Origin: Arabidopsis thaliana
Taxonomy: Eukaryota > Streptophyta > Magnoliopsida > Brassicales > Brassicaceae
NCBI RefSeq assembly: GCF_000001735.4
Contig: NC_003070.9
Span: 17,407,971-17,471,970 of the forward strand
Reading direction: 5' to 3'
Length of the DNA: 64,000 bases
The notes under the pieces are model-generated. The model was not told the DNA's origin, did not search any database, and was given only the letters and a program-made list of their open reading frames with translations. Each line of letters opens with the position of its first letter. The first letter of the stretch is position 1. Shown in pieces: positions 33,270-43,753 of this stretch. The position numbers and the translations under genes are program-made.

Positions 33270-33812
33270 TTTTGTAGGATTCTAGCTAGGCGTTAAGTGA
33301 CGCTTCGGTCTTCGTCGCATCCGGAAGTGTGTTCGAGGTTCTATGAGTTTCTATGAATGCTCTTTGCTTACCGGGTTCTGATATCTTTGGTTCTCGAGAG
33401 ATTGGTTTTCAACTTTGATAGGAGGTAATAGATATTATTTCTGGTTTGGCCGTGGGCAGCCGTGATAAGTCGCATTTGCTGGTCTTTCAAAAGAAGAAGA
33501 GGTTTCTCTGTTCTCTTAGTTCTATCATTTTTCTTAAGGTTTTTGTCTTGTCGCCTCTGCTTTTAGTTTTAGGAGTCGTCCTCTTTCGATTGTGTTTTGA
33601 TCATTTCTGCATTGTATTTCCAGTTTCGTTTTACCCTGGTTCCCTTAGATAGGGCTTTGTTTTCCGGGGAATTTCTTTTTTTCTCCGGCAATGTCTTCAG
33701 AGACTTTTAGTTGTCTGCCGACTTGAGTTTCCCTTGTTTGGGCATATGTATTCCTCCTCTGGTTCCACAATAAGCTTTTATAATAAAATTTCAAGTGACA
33801 AAAAAAAAGTTA
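33270..33812 (+). mobile_element. Likely 5'-truncated LINE 3' end
   Basis: A TG-rich, T-rich block of higher GC than its surroundings runs from about 33270 to a terminal AATAAAATTTCAAGTGAC followed by nine A. It resembles the 3' UTR and tail of plant LINEs. A 68-codon frame inside is hydrophobic but unrecognised and probably spurious. The 5' limit and target duplication were not resolved. Confidence 0.4.
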
Positions 33813-35105
33813 TATTTAATATTTTGGTGATTTTCTTTTTCTATACTAAAACCAATAAAAATATGACAGGTGGGCTTGTTGCAATAATGTAGGTTGACTA
33901 GGTTCCATGTGCAAATTTCCTTGTGTCTACTTGCATGATCTTGAGGGTCTTTCCAACGGGATCCTTCTATACTGATACTCATATCTCCGAAGGTATCATG
34001 TAAGAACGTGCATTTGAGCCTTTGTAAAAAATTCAAGGCTTGGAGAGATCCATGCTACTTAGCCAAATACAATACACTCGTACAGAAAGATGTTTTCATC
34101 ATCATGCCGACATGCACCTAAGCCTAGCTTCGCATGTGTGGCAGAGCAGTTGTATTGTTGAAAAGCGATGGATGTCGCTGTCATGACTTACATGCTAGAA
34201 TTTCTATATCTCTTATGTATTGGACAAATTCATTCCCATTTTCTGATGTGGAATAATTTTTACATGATCTTTGGAGATAGTGGTTCTTCTAGCCATTAAT
34301 CCCAACAGAATTCTATCATGTTCTTTTGAGATACTACTTTTAAAAAATTGGACCGGATTCAAACATCGTATGTTTGAATTCTAATACTATGCATGTTAAA
34401 TTTTATGAGTTTTCAACTTAAAAGAATTGACAATGAGTAGATTAGCATCTATCCATAAATATTTGTCAAGTCACTTCTCTTCTTTCCAAGATGAAGGGAT
34501 TAATTAAAGATTATATTTTTAATAATAATAATTTTTCTTAAGAGCAAACTAATCTTCTAAATATTGATGACCTTCGAGGTATTTTTTGAACAATTGGACT
34601 CAATCTTTCTCTCTACATCCATTGGGATCTTCCCGTTCTTCACAATCTTCCACTATTAATTTTACCGAACAAAGTTTTTAATCGCAGAAGGCTAGAACTC
34701 AACCTTTAGAACATCCACATTGATTATCCTCTTACAAATATCTTTATTATAATTTATTATAAAAGTTAATGTTATTTTAATTTTAAGTCATTTATTAGCT
34801 AAATGTGGTGTCTTTAAAAGTATAAAAATGTTTTTGCGAGACATGGAAGACACGGATCTCCCTATTAAAAGGACTAAATAACAATTTATTTTATTTTATT
34901 TTTTTCAAAATTTTTTAAAAATACTGTATTTTTTGTGCAATGAGGATGGTTAATATAGTTTAGGGTTAAACATGTTAATATCATAAGAAAATGTTAATAT
35001 CTTTTTAATAGTGACTTGCATGTCAAAAAAATTTCACAATCTCTTGTTGATTTTTAAAAATGTTAATATGGTTTTCACAAATTTTTGACGTGCCACAACA
35101 TTATC
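33813..35105. other. AT-rich spacer left of the Copia element
   Basis: No gene supported. 33900-34150 has balanced composition, with no readable domain on either strand. The last five bases before the LTR (35106-35110) are the GTCCC target duplication. Confidence 0.4.
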
Positions 35106-35110
35106 GTCCC

Positions 35111-35262
35111 TATTGAATGTATATATTCAATTTAGATAAGTTAGATGGTTTAGACCGGTTTAGTCACTTATATATAACAAAGCAATTGTACAGATTAATT
35201 CTTTACGATGAATGAATGAATAAACTTTCTATTCTTATCTTCATTCTCTCTGACTTGTAATA
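35111..35262 (+). repeat. Copia 5' LTR
   Basis: 152 bp, starting TATTGAATGTATATATTC and ending TTGTAATA. The TA..TA ends are fixed by the GTCCC duplication outside and by the primer-binding site inside. A TATATATAA promoter-like string lies in the middle. Confidence 0.85.
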
Positions 35263-35317
35263 TGGTATCAGAGCCTACAAGCTCAGATCTATAACTTTTC
35301 CGATCATCTTTTTTCGT

Positions 35318-36381
35318 TGCCACAGAATTGGCCACATTGCAGAGCGATGCTACAAGCCTCCTGGATTCACTCCCAAAGCAAAGTTTGCGGATAAGGTTCA
35401 GAAACAACAACCAGTAGCTGCTCAAGTTTCATTGTCTTCTCCAGGACCTGACAAGATCTCTGGACAACTTGAAACGGTTATTGGTAATCTCTCTTCTGAC
35501 CAGCTTCAGAATGTTATTGCTATGATAAGTACTCAACTTCAGAATCAGTCTTTTTCAAATCAGTCTGTTGGTTCTTCTGGTTCAGTCACTGCCAGTTCTT
35601 CTCAAGCTCCTTCAGGTTACACTGATATCACCTTTTCTCCTTCTACTTGTTGTTTTGTTGGGATATTGGTTGTATGTCAACACACATTGTTCTGTGAATC
35701 TCCCAACAGGGCATGATTCAGTTAAACAAGAACATAGTTCTCAAAAATATCTTGTTTATCCCTGAATTCAGACTCAGTCTTCTCAGTATCAGTTCTTTGA
35801 CAAGTGATCTTGGCTCGAGAGTGATTTTTGATCCCACTTGTTGTGAAATACAGGATCCTACCAGGGAATTGACAATTGGAAAAGGTAGACGGATTGGGAA
35901 TCTCTATGTGCTGGATACAAAGACCCCATCTATATCTCTCAATGCGGTGGTGGACGTTGGAATGTGGAACAGGAGATTAGGACACCCATCCTACTCAAGA
36001 CTTGATGTTCTTTCTGAAGATTTGGGGACTTCTAAACATAAGAATAAAGATAATTCTTACTGTCATGATTGTCACTTAGCCAAACATCGAAAGTTGTATT
36101 TTCCATCTGGGAACAACATATGTAATTCAGCTTTTGAGTTGTTGCACATTGATGTTTGGGGACCCTTTTCAGAGGAAACAGTTGATGGTTTTAAATATTT
36201 TTTTACTATAGTTGATGATCACTCCAGAGCAACATGGGTTTATCTACTTCGACATACGAATGAAGTACTCACTGTTTTTCCTGATTTCATCACTCAAGTT
36301 GAAAATCAATACAACACTAAGGTTAAATCTGTTCGATCTGATAATGAAAGAGAATTGAGCTTTACAGCATTCTACAAATAG
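35318..36381 (+). pseudogene. Copia gag remnant and integrase region
   Basis: At 35318 a partial zinc knuckle is read (CHRIGHIAERC). The first Cys of the CX2CX4HX4C motif is missing, and only about 55 bp separate it from the primer-binding site, so capsid coding is gone. After a Gln/Ser-rich linker the frame breaks near 35650-35720, where the protease DTGA motif should be. From 35713 the integrase N-terminal HHCC zinc finger (WNRRLGHPSYSRL, CHDCHLAKH) and the catalytic core follow, with Asp in LLHIDVWGP (about 36151) and Asp in VRSDNERE. A TAG stop at 36379-36381 ends this part, after FTAFYK. Confidence 0.85.
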
Positions 36382-38661
36382 AAAGGGATAGTTCCATATC
36401 ATTCTTGTCCTGAAACTCCAGAACAGAACTCAGTAGTAGAGAGAAAACATCAGCACATTCTCAATGTGGCAAGGGCATTAATGTTTCAATCCAACATGTC
36501 TTTACCATACTGGAGAGATTGCATTCTCACTATTGTGTTTCCGATCAACATGACTCCTTCTCAGCTGCTTGCTAATAAGACTCATTTTGAATTGCTTACA
36601 GGTCAGAAACCTGATTATTCTCAGATACGGACTTTTGGTTGTCTTTGCTACAGCTCCACATCAGCTAAGAAGCGTAACAAGTTTCAACCAAGATCTCGTG
36701 CTTGTATCTTTCTTGGATACCCTGCAGGTTTCAAAGGATATAAAGTGTTGGATATGGAAAGTAACTCGGTTTATATCACAAGGAATGTTGTCTTTCATGA
36801 AGCTCTGTTTCCATTGGTGAAGCCTCAGGATTCTTCTTCTGCTGCTATTGAAGTCTTCACACCAATAGATTCTTTGTCTTCAGGTACATTCATTCCTTCT
36901 CATCTTTCATCACCACAAATTTCTCCGCCAACACAAATTTCTCCATTACAGCCTATTTCATCTCATAAGCCTAAACATCCACCTGCTCATTTAAAAGACT
37001 ATCATTGTTACTCTATACACAATGAAGTCAATGATCCCATTTCATCTTCTCTTTCCTACTCTCAAATCTCACCATCACATATGTTATACATTAATAACAT
37101 TTCACAAATTCCAATCCCTCAATCATATTCTGAGGCAAAGAAATCTAAAGAATGGTGTGGAGTGATTCACAAGGAAATTGATGCAATGAAAATCACGGAT
37201 ACTTGGGAAATCACTAGTCTGCCGCTTGGTAAGAAAGCAGTTGGCTGTAAATGGGTTTTTACAGTGAAGTTTTTATCTGATGACAGTCTTGAGCGTTACA
37301 AAGCAAGGTTAGTTTTCAAGGGATATACTCAGAAAGAGGGTTTAGATTACACTGATACTTTCTCTCCAGTTGCTAAGATGGCTACTGTGAAACTTCTTCT
37401 GAAAGTCTCAGCTTCTAAACAATGGTTTCTGAATCAACTTGACATTTCAAATGCTTTTCTCAATGGTGATTTGGAAGAGACCATCTATATGAAATTACCA
37501 GAGGGATATGCTGACAGTAAGGGGGACTCTCTCCCTCCTAATGCGGTATGTCGTCTCAAGAAATCCATTTATGGTCTCAAACAAGCTTCCCGGCAGTGGT
37601 TTAAGAAATTGAGAAATGCTTTGGTTCAGCTGGGGTTTGTTAAAGGTCATGGTGATCATACTTTATTTTTGCGTTGCTTTGGAACTGAGTTCATTGCGGC
37701 TTTGGTTTATGTTGATGACATTGTGATAGCTAGCACCACGGAGACAGCTGCTACACAATTGACCAATGCTTTGAAGGAAAGTTTCAGGTTAAGAGAACTC
37801 GGCCCTCTGAAATACTTCCTAGGGTTAGAAGTGGCTCGCACATCTGAAGGTATCTCTCTCTGCCAACGGAAGTATGCCTTGGAGCTCCTCACTTCCACTG
37901 GTATGCTTGATTGTCAACATTCTTCTACCCCTATGATACCTAACCTGCATCTGTCCAAGAGTGATGGTGAATTGTTGGAAGACAAGGAGTATTATCGGAG
38001 ACTTGTGGGTCGCCTAATGTACCTTACTATCACACGTCCGGATATCACGTTCGCAGTTAACAAGCTGTGTCAGTACTCTTCTACACCTCGTACTGCTCAT
38101 CTTCAAGCTGTGTACAAAGTGTTACAGTACATTAAGGGAACTATTGGTCAAGGACTCTTTTATTCTGCTGATCCGGATCTCACACTCAAGGGTTTTGCAG
38201 ACTCTGATTGGGCATCATGTTAGGATAGTAGAAGATCTACGACTAGGTTCACTATGTTTTTGGGTTCATCATTGATATCTTGGCGTTCAAAGAAGCAACC
38301 AACTATCTCTCGATCCTCTGCAGAAGCTGAGTATCGAGCTCTAGCCCTTGCAACTTGTGAAATGGTATGGCTAACCACTTTATTGTCAGATTTGAGGATT
38401 CGAATCTCTATCCCTATACTCTTTTCTGATAGTACTGCGGCGCTTTACATCGCTTTTAATCTCGTGTTTCATGAGCGAACCAAACACATTGAGGTGGATT
38501 GTCACACCGTCAGAGAAAAGTTAGAGAAAGGGATTATCAAGCTGCTTCATGTTCGAACAGAAGATCAAGTTGCAGATATTCTCAATAAAGCTCTGTTTCC
38601 GCATCAGTTCACTCATTTAAAATCCAAGATGAGTCTTCATAACATATTCAGCTCATCTTGA
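36382..38661 (+). pseudogene. Copia integrase end, reverse transcriptase and RNase H
   Basis: In the same frame after the first stop, the third integrase residue is present (Glu in NSVVERKHQHI). The C-terminal integrase region FGCLCY and FLGYPAGFKGYKV follows. The reverse transcriptase has WKWVFTVK-type, LDISNAFLNGDLEETIYM, IYGLKQASRQW and the catalytic YVDDIVIAS motif. RNase H follows with FADSDWASC, a second TAG at 38221-38223, then [19 protein letters not shown] and [12 protein letters not shown]. The frame ends at 38661, just before the purine tract. Both stops could arise from a CAG/CGA-type C-to-T change, which is an inference. Confidence 0.9.
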
Positions 38662-38668
38662 GGGGGAC

Positions 38669-38820
38669 TATTGAGTGTATATACTCGGTTTAGATAAGTT
38701 AGATGGTTTAGACCGGTTTAGTCACTTGTATATAACAGAGCAATTGTACAGATTGATTCTTTATGATGAATGAATGAATAAACTTTCTATTCTTATCTTC
38801 ATTCTCTCTGATTTGTAATA
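38669..38820 (+). repeat. Copia 3' LTR
   Basis: 152 bp, same length as the 5' LTR with nine substitutions (about 94% identity), starting TATTGAGTGTATATACTC and ending TTGTAATA, then GTCCC. Confidence 0.88.
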
Positions 38821-38825
38821 GTCCC

Positions 38826-40600
38826 TAACATTGCTTTTACAGCAAGACTCATGCCCTCAAAAATTCTTCAAAGGCATCAAAGATTGTATGTAAGTAAAAT
38901 CCTCAAAAATGGAAAATTTGTTGGGTATCACGAATGCAAAAACAAAATTAAAAAAAAAAGATTTATGAATTAAAAAATAATAATAATCATTACAGAAATA
39001 TTTTATTTACTCTAGGATACACATTGGTTAAAGATAAAGTCTTAAGTAATATATATTTAACTTCTTCTGAGGGACTTTAGTAATTGGTGATGTACTGAAG
39101 AGACAACAAACCGACCACACCATTTGTTTAGTGTGAGCTTACAAGAGTTGAACCAACTGTATTGACACATAAATTGTGTTTAGAGAGTTTTCTAAGTGGC
39201 ATTATCTATTATAACTACATAGAACTCCAATTAGTTTAGGCAGAATATTTTTTAATTGAATACGACACTAGATTTATATAATAGTAACGGGCCTTAATGG
39301 ATCTTATGTACAAGAAAAAACCCTTAGAATATTTGTGTATAAATACTTACATTATCTGAATGAATAAAGCAACCCTTACCAAATATTTCAAATAGTGATT
39401 GTCTGAAACAAGCATCATTCGGGGCAAAGAAGACTTACTTGCTTAGTGGAAGAAAGTCTTCATTGAAAATAACACAGCTAGTACTAGCAGAAGTGATAAC
39501 ATACCGAAAGGAGATGAAGAAGTTAAGAGGCAAAAGAGTCGGCCCAATGATGTGAAGACGATGGAAGATGTGACACGAGTTGCAACAAACAAAACAAAAG
39601 GCATTACGAGACTCTTTCGTTGTCGTAATTTCTCACCCCTTAAGATATTTGTTTGTTTGGTTGTGAATAGTTTATAAGTAGAATTCCGGTTTAAATCGAA
39701 GAATAATATTCGACATTTGCATATCAAGAGGGAGGACTAATTTTACTTTGATCAAACACGTATAATCCTTTATCTTATAAAGTACAAATCACCTAACAAA
39801 TCATATTATGTCACATGGCTTACTTCATAGATTTGAAAAAAAAAAACAATGAAAAAATGATTAACGGGCAAGAGTAACCTTCTCAAAATAAGGCAGTTTG
39901 AGTTTTCAAAATTTATTCACACGATGCCAAGATTTATTAACACATTTTTCACAATAAAATCATGTATGATTAATCATACGCTGGATGGTAAAGAAAAAGC
40001 GTATGATTAATTGTTTTCTCAAAGGCGTCACATCTAATACATCATGTATCACAGTTTATACCTTTTCCGCATTCACTTCTACCATATCTTAAATCTTAAA
40101 TATTTTCTTTGTTTTTGTGTTGTTTTTTGGGTTGAAAAATTAATTGAGACATCATTGTAAAGGTTTGGTTCTAAATTTTATCTTTATATTTCTTAGATTG
40201 TTCTCATATTATTTTATCTATGACGAATTACTAGATTATACTTATCATTCATTTTCATATTTTAGTTCCAAACTAAATGAAAATTTTGATGGTTATATTT
40301 TTATGTTTTTAATTCAAAATTACATATGTATAATGAAAATTACATTTTTGCATATTTAACGATGGAGTTTTGAAAATATCAATTCCCACCATTTCACAAG
40401 AAGAAAATCAAATTCGGAAGATCCATCTCCATTTTCTACATGAAATAAATTATTATAATATCATATATAATATTTTTGTAAAATTTCTTACATACTTCTT
40501 TCTAATCTCAAATAATGTTTTGTCCAACAAATTACATCAAATGGTTTACAAGATATATGTATCCTCTCTTAGGAAACTGACAACTAAACTAGAAATATTT
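38826..40600. other. AT-rich spacer right of the Copia element
   Basis: No supported gene. A short inverted motif, TGATTAATCATACGC / GCGTATGATTAATTG, lies at 39967-40013. Open frames at 39443-39727 and 40144-40603 are AT-biased chance frames. Confidence 0.4.
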
Positions 40601-40604
40601 TAGG

Positions 40605-41905
40605 AAGATATGCAAAACTACCATTTCTTACTACTCTTTTGCAACAATACACTTTTATGTTATCCATTTTAAAAAATACCACTCATCTGAACAGAATGAC
40701 CAAATAACCCTTATCTAATAAAAACATGTAACTGGAACTGAAATTTTCCCACCAAATTTTTAGTGCCAAAATTTACTTTTCCCGCCAAAACAAAATTCCG
40801 CCAAACTTTTTTCCTGCCAAAAAGAAAATTTCCCGCCAAAATGTTTTTCCCGTAACAAATTTTTTCTCAACCAAAATAATCCTTTTAAAAATCCTTAGAA
40901 AGTTTTTTAAAAGCTTTGATAGTTATTAAAAACCCTTATAAATCATTTTAAAATCTTTATAAAGTCTTTAAAAACATATGTAAATACTTTAAAAATCCCT
41001 TTTAAACCTTTGTGAATCATTTTAAACCTTTTACAATAGTTTTAAAAGGATTTACAAGGATTTACAATGATTTTTAAACCTTTGTAAATCCTTTTAAAAT
41101 CTTCTTAAAACTCTTATAAAGTCTTCACAATCATTTTTTAACTCTTAGAAACAAATTTGTTAGTATTTTAAAACATTTATTATTCTTTTTGAACCATTTT
41201 AAAACTCTTGTGAACCTTTACAAAAGGTTTTAAAAAAACTTACAAGAGTTTTTAAAGGATTTTAAAACTCTTGTAAATATTTTAATTTTTTTTTAAACTA
41301 TTGTAAATCCTTTAAAACCCTTGTAAACCCTTGTAAACCATTTAAAAATCTTTTTAAAACTCTTGTAAACCCTTTTAATAATTTTGAACCATTTTAAACT
41401 CTTGTGAACCTTTACAAAAGGTTTTAAAAAGATTTATAAGAGTTTTTAAAGAGTTTTCTTTTAAATTCTTTAAAAATCTTTTAAAAACCCTTGTAAATAT
41501 TTTAAACGCCTTAAAAATTCCTTGTAAATCTTTTAAAACACTTTTAAACCCTTTAAAAATCTTTTAAAACCCTTTAAAAATCCCTTGTAAATATTTTAAA
41601 ACCCTTTTAAACCCTTTAAAGATCTTTTAAAATCCCTTGTAAATCTATTTCCAGCCAAAAAAATATTTTTGCGGGAAAAATGTTTTTGAGAAAAAAACTT
41701 TGATGGAAATTTTTTTTTCGAAATTTTTTGGTGGGAAATTTATTTTGGAATATTTTAGGCGAAAAAATATTAATATTTCATTTTGTTAACCTAAAACAAT
41801 TTCGAAATATGAGTAAAATGGTCATTAAAAATTTAAAGAGGTATAAATGAAAATGGCAAATAAGAAAAGGTAGAATTGAAAAGGGGTAGTGTGGAAAGGA
41901 CATTC
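40605..41905. mobile_element. Foldback element with TTTTAAAA-rich repeat interior
   Basis: The outer parts (about 40605-40860 and 41650-41905) are imperfect reverse complements. GCAAAACTACCATTTC.. and TTTTCCCACCAAATTTTT, TTCCCGCCAAAA at left face GGGAAATTTATTTTGG, GCGGGAAAAATG and AAAAGGGGTAGTGTGG at right. Arms are about 200-250 bp. The interior (about 40900-41640) is a degenerate array of TTTTAAAACCCTTGTAAATC-like words, with no coding frame. Long imperfect inverted ends around non-coding filler fit a Mutator-like or foldback non-autonomous transposon. No target duplication could be fixed. Confidence 0.55.
40900..41645. repeat. Degenerate TTTTAAAACCC-TTGTAAATC array
   Basis: Dozens of approximate 12-25 bp units combine TTTTAAAA, AACCCTTGTAAA and ATCTTTTAAAAC, some inverted (GTTTTAAAAAGATTTATAAGAG). 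The period is irregular. The extreme word bias sets it apart from ordinary AT-rich DNA. Confidence 0.65.
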
Positions 41906-42200
41906 TGAGCAATTATTCAATATTGTATGACTACTAAATTCTCATATGCAAATGTGAAATCAAATTTGTATTCAATCACTTGTTTATATAATGTCTGGTT
42001 CTTTAGATATTAGCTCACTTCAGGTAAGAAAACAAAATGTGGTAGCCTCATTACTTCATTAGTGCAAAGAAAGTGATTCTTTGGGATAAATTTGGATAAT
42101 TTTGAATCAAAGCTGTAGTAGGACAATACACTTTTATAGTATTTTTTATTAAAGGGAAAACTCAACATCTAAAGGCAAGGAATATCCAACAGTTTGAACG

Positions 42201-42480
42201 CTAAACAATCAAGGGACAAGCAGAGCGTTTTCTAAATAAAGTTGCCGTTCTTTGAGAGCCGAGCTCGAACCGTAATCTGGCTTCATCACACACATAGTTC
42301 ATCTTCCCGGTCGTCCCATCTCTGCAATCAGGAAAATGCAACCTCGATCCAAACCTCATATCACCTCTTTCCTTAATATTCTCCATAATATCTTTCACAA
42401 TCACACCATCCATATCTCCTTCAGAGGCAATCGATGTAACCTTAAGCAGCTTAGGCCACCACGGTTTGATATTGTAACTA
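42201..42480 (-). pseudogene. Unidentified coding relic
   Basis: The minus strand reads WWPKLLKVTSIASEGDMDGV, then VKDIMENIKERGDMRFGSRL and HFPDCRDGTTGKMNYVCDEA, ending ACPLIV and a stop at 42201. Composition and codon use look gene-like compared with the AT-rich surroundings, and the reading extends upstream of the first Met (42413) without a start. I did not recognise the family. It could be the last exon of a truncated gene or a transposon-borne fragment. Confidence 0.35.
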
Positions 42481-42664
42481 AATACTCACAAGAGTTAATC
42501 TATGTTAGTTTTCGAAACAAAAGAAATATGTGAACAAAACTAACAACCAAGGAGTGAAATCTTTTGAGTCCACATGCAATATGTGATACAACGAGGATTC
42601 ATCCCTCTCAGTATAGACTAGTTATTCTGAAACATAGCTTCCTCACTACCGCAAGAATCCCATG

Positions 42665-43050
42665 ATACAACAACTACGCTCTTACAACAATGGTTAATTT
42701 GATCACGATTCAATAATCATCTACCATGATTCACTCTCTTTTTGGTTAAAGTTCAAAGTAATATTTTCGCATTTCTTTGATATAAAACGATGTCGATTAT
42801 TTGGTTCATGACTTTTTATTTCTCTTAGTTTCACAACAACTTCGCTCTCACAACAATGGTTAATTTGAGCACTAACCAATGACCAATTGACCATGCATGA
42901 TTCACTCTCCTTTTGGTTAAGTTCAGACAGTGTAAAAGCTTTTCTTGTTACAAAATGCTGTCGATTTTTTGGTTCATCAATTTTATTAATTTCTTTTGCA
43001 CTTTCACCAACACCTAATATTAAAAAGAAAATAAAAACAAGATCCACCAA
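42665..43050 (-). pseudogene. Relic of a small secreted-protein-like ORF with an internal duplication
   Basis: The minus strand encodes a hydrophobic leader-like LVDLVFIFFLILGVGESAK, then two related halves: KNRQHFVTRKAF..LNQKESES and NNRHRFISKKCE..FNQKESES. The duplication is also visible in DNA (GCTCTTACAACAATGGTTAATTTGA and CGCTCTCACAACAATGGTTAATTTGA, 42678 and 42843, shown in part). The frame begins at a TTG and no in-frame ATG precedes the leader, so the start is lost or lies in an unseen exon. No family was recognised. Confidence 0.35.
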
Positions 43051-43753
43051 TTCAATGCGATAGGGTAAGTGACTAAATGTTCATTGCCGTTGTCACCCTT
43101 TGAACCCAATTTAGGACTCAAAGAGCCGTCTGATTATATTTAACCTTGGTCGAAGTATTTCTAACGAGCTGGTAAGTCCTCATTGGTCCATTATATTCAC
43201 TGTCCACAATAATTTTAATTACTTGTACGACTCGGTTAACTCCTTCTAGGAAAAACTAAAGTGTACCTACCTAGTACATACGTACTTCTTCATATTACCA
43301 CAAGTTTTTTTTTTTTTTTCTTGCATTCAACTACGTGTTTAAAGTTTCGGCCCCAAACTTCGGCCCAAAAACAAAAACCAAATAAACTATTACAAAAATC
43401 TTTGTTATCATATCACACTATCATTTCAAGTTTTCAACCAATCCATACTCTTAACAATCCCATTAAATTGAGATTTATTCATATTAAGAAATTATGCTGA
43501 TAATATTTAACTACCAAATTAGGCCGATTCATACCAAAACTATAGAATATGTACTAAATAATTCCATTACCTTCGTTTAGTCATTTTTGGCGGTTTATTT
43601 CTTTTGGATAGATCTCATGTCAGACCTTTTTAGACTATTCATTATGGCACCTACCACACTAGTGTGTCTCCATCTTCTGTATTTATATACATATATCATA
43701 AGTCAGAACAAAGAGAAAGCAAAGAAGAGAAACTAAAACAGAGCTTTTTTCAC
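43051..43753 (+). promoter_or_regulatory. Upstream region of DTX33
   Basis: Contains a TATA-like TATTTATATACATA at about 43680, some 70 bp before the ATG. The leader is A-rich (AAGAGAAAGCAAAGAAGAG). No other element is supported. Confidence 0.45.

Larger units (their letters stand above)
35111..38820 (+). mobile_element. Copia (Ty1-type) LTR retrotransposon, defective
   Basis: LTRs of 152 bp (35111-35262 and 38669-38820) flank a 3.4-kb interior, and GTCCC repeats on both sides (35106-35110, 38821-38825). The 5' LTR is followed directly by TGGTATCAGAGC, a tRNA-iMet primer-binding site. The 3' LTR is preceded by the purine tract TTGAGGGGGAC. Domain order is zinc knuckle, integrase, reverse transcriptase, RNase H, which is diagnostic of Copia. 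The LTRs differ at 9 sites, all transitions. The gag N-terminus and the protease active site are deleted, and two in-frame TAG codons interrupt pol, so it cannot encode a working set of proteins. I believe TAIR lists a pseudogene here (At1g47520). Confidence 0.93.

Noticed and set aside
36466..38223. A separate 585-residue reverse-transcriptase gene
   Set aside because: It is in the same frame as the preceding and following pieces and is bounded only by TAG stops. It is the middle of one Copia pol.
42678..42960. Short repeated CAACAATGGTTAATTTGA spacing as a possible CRISPR-like array
   Set aside because: Only two units exist, and the genome is a plant. It is an ordinary local duplication.
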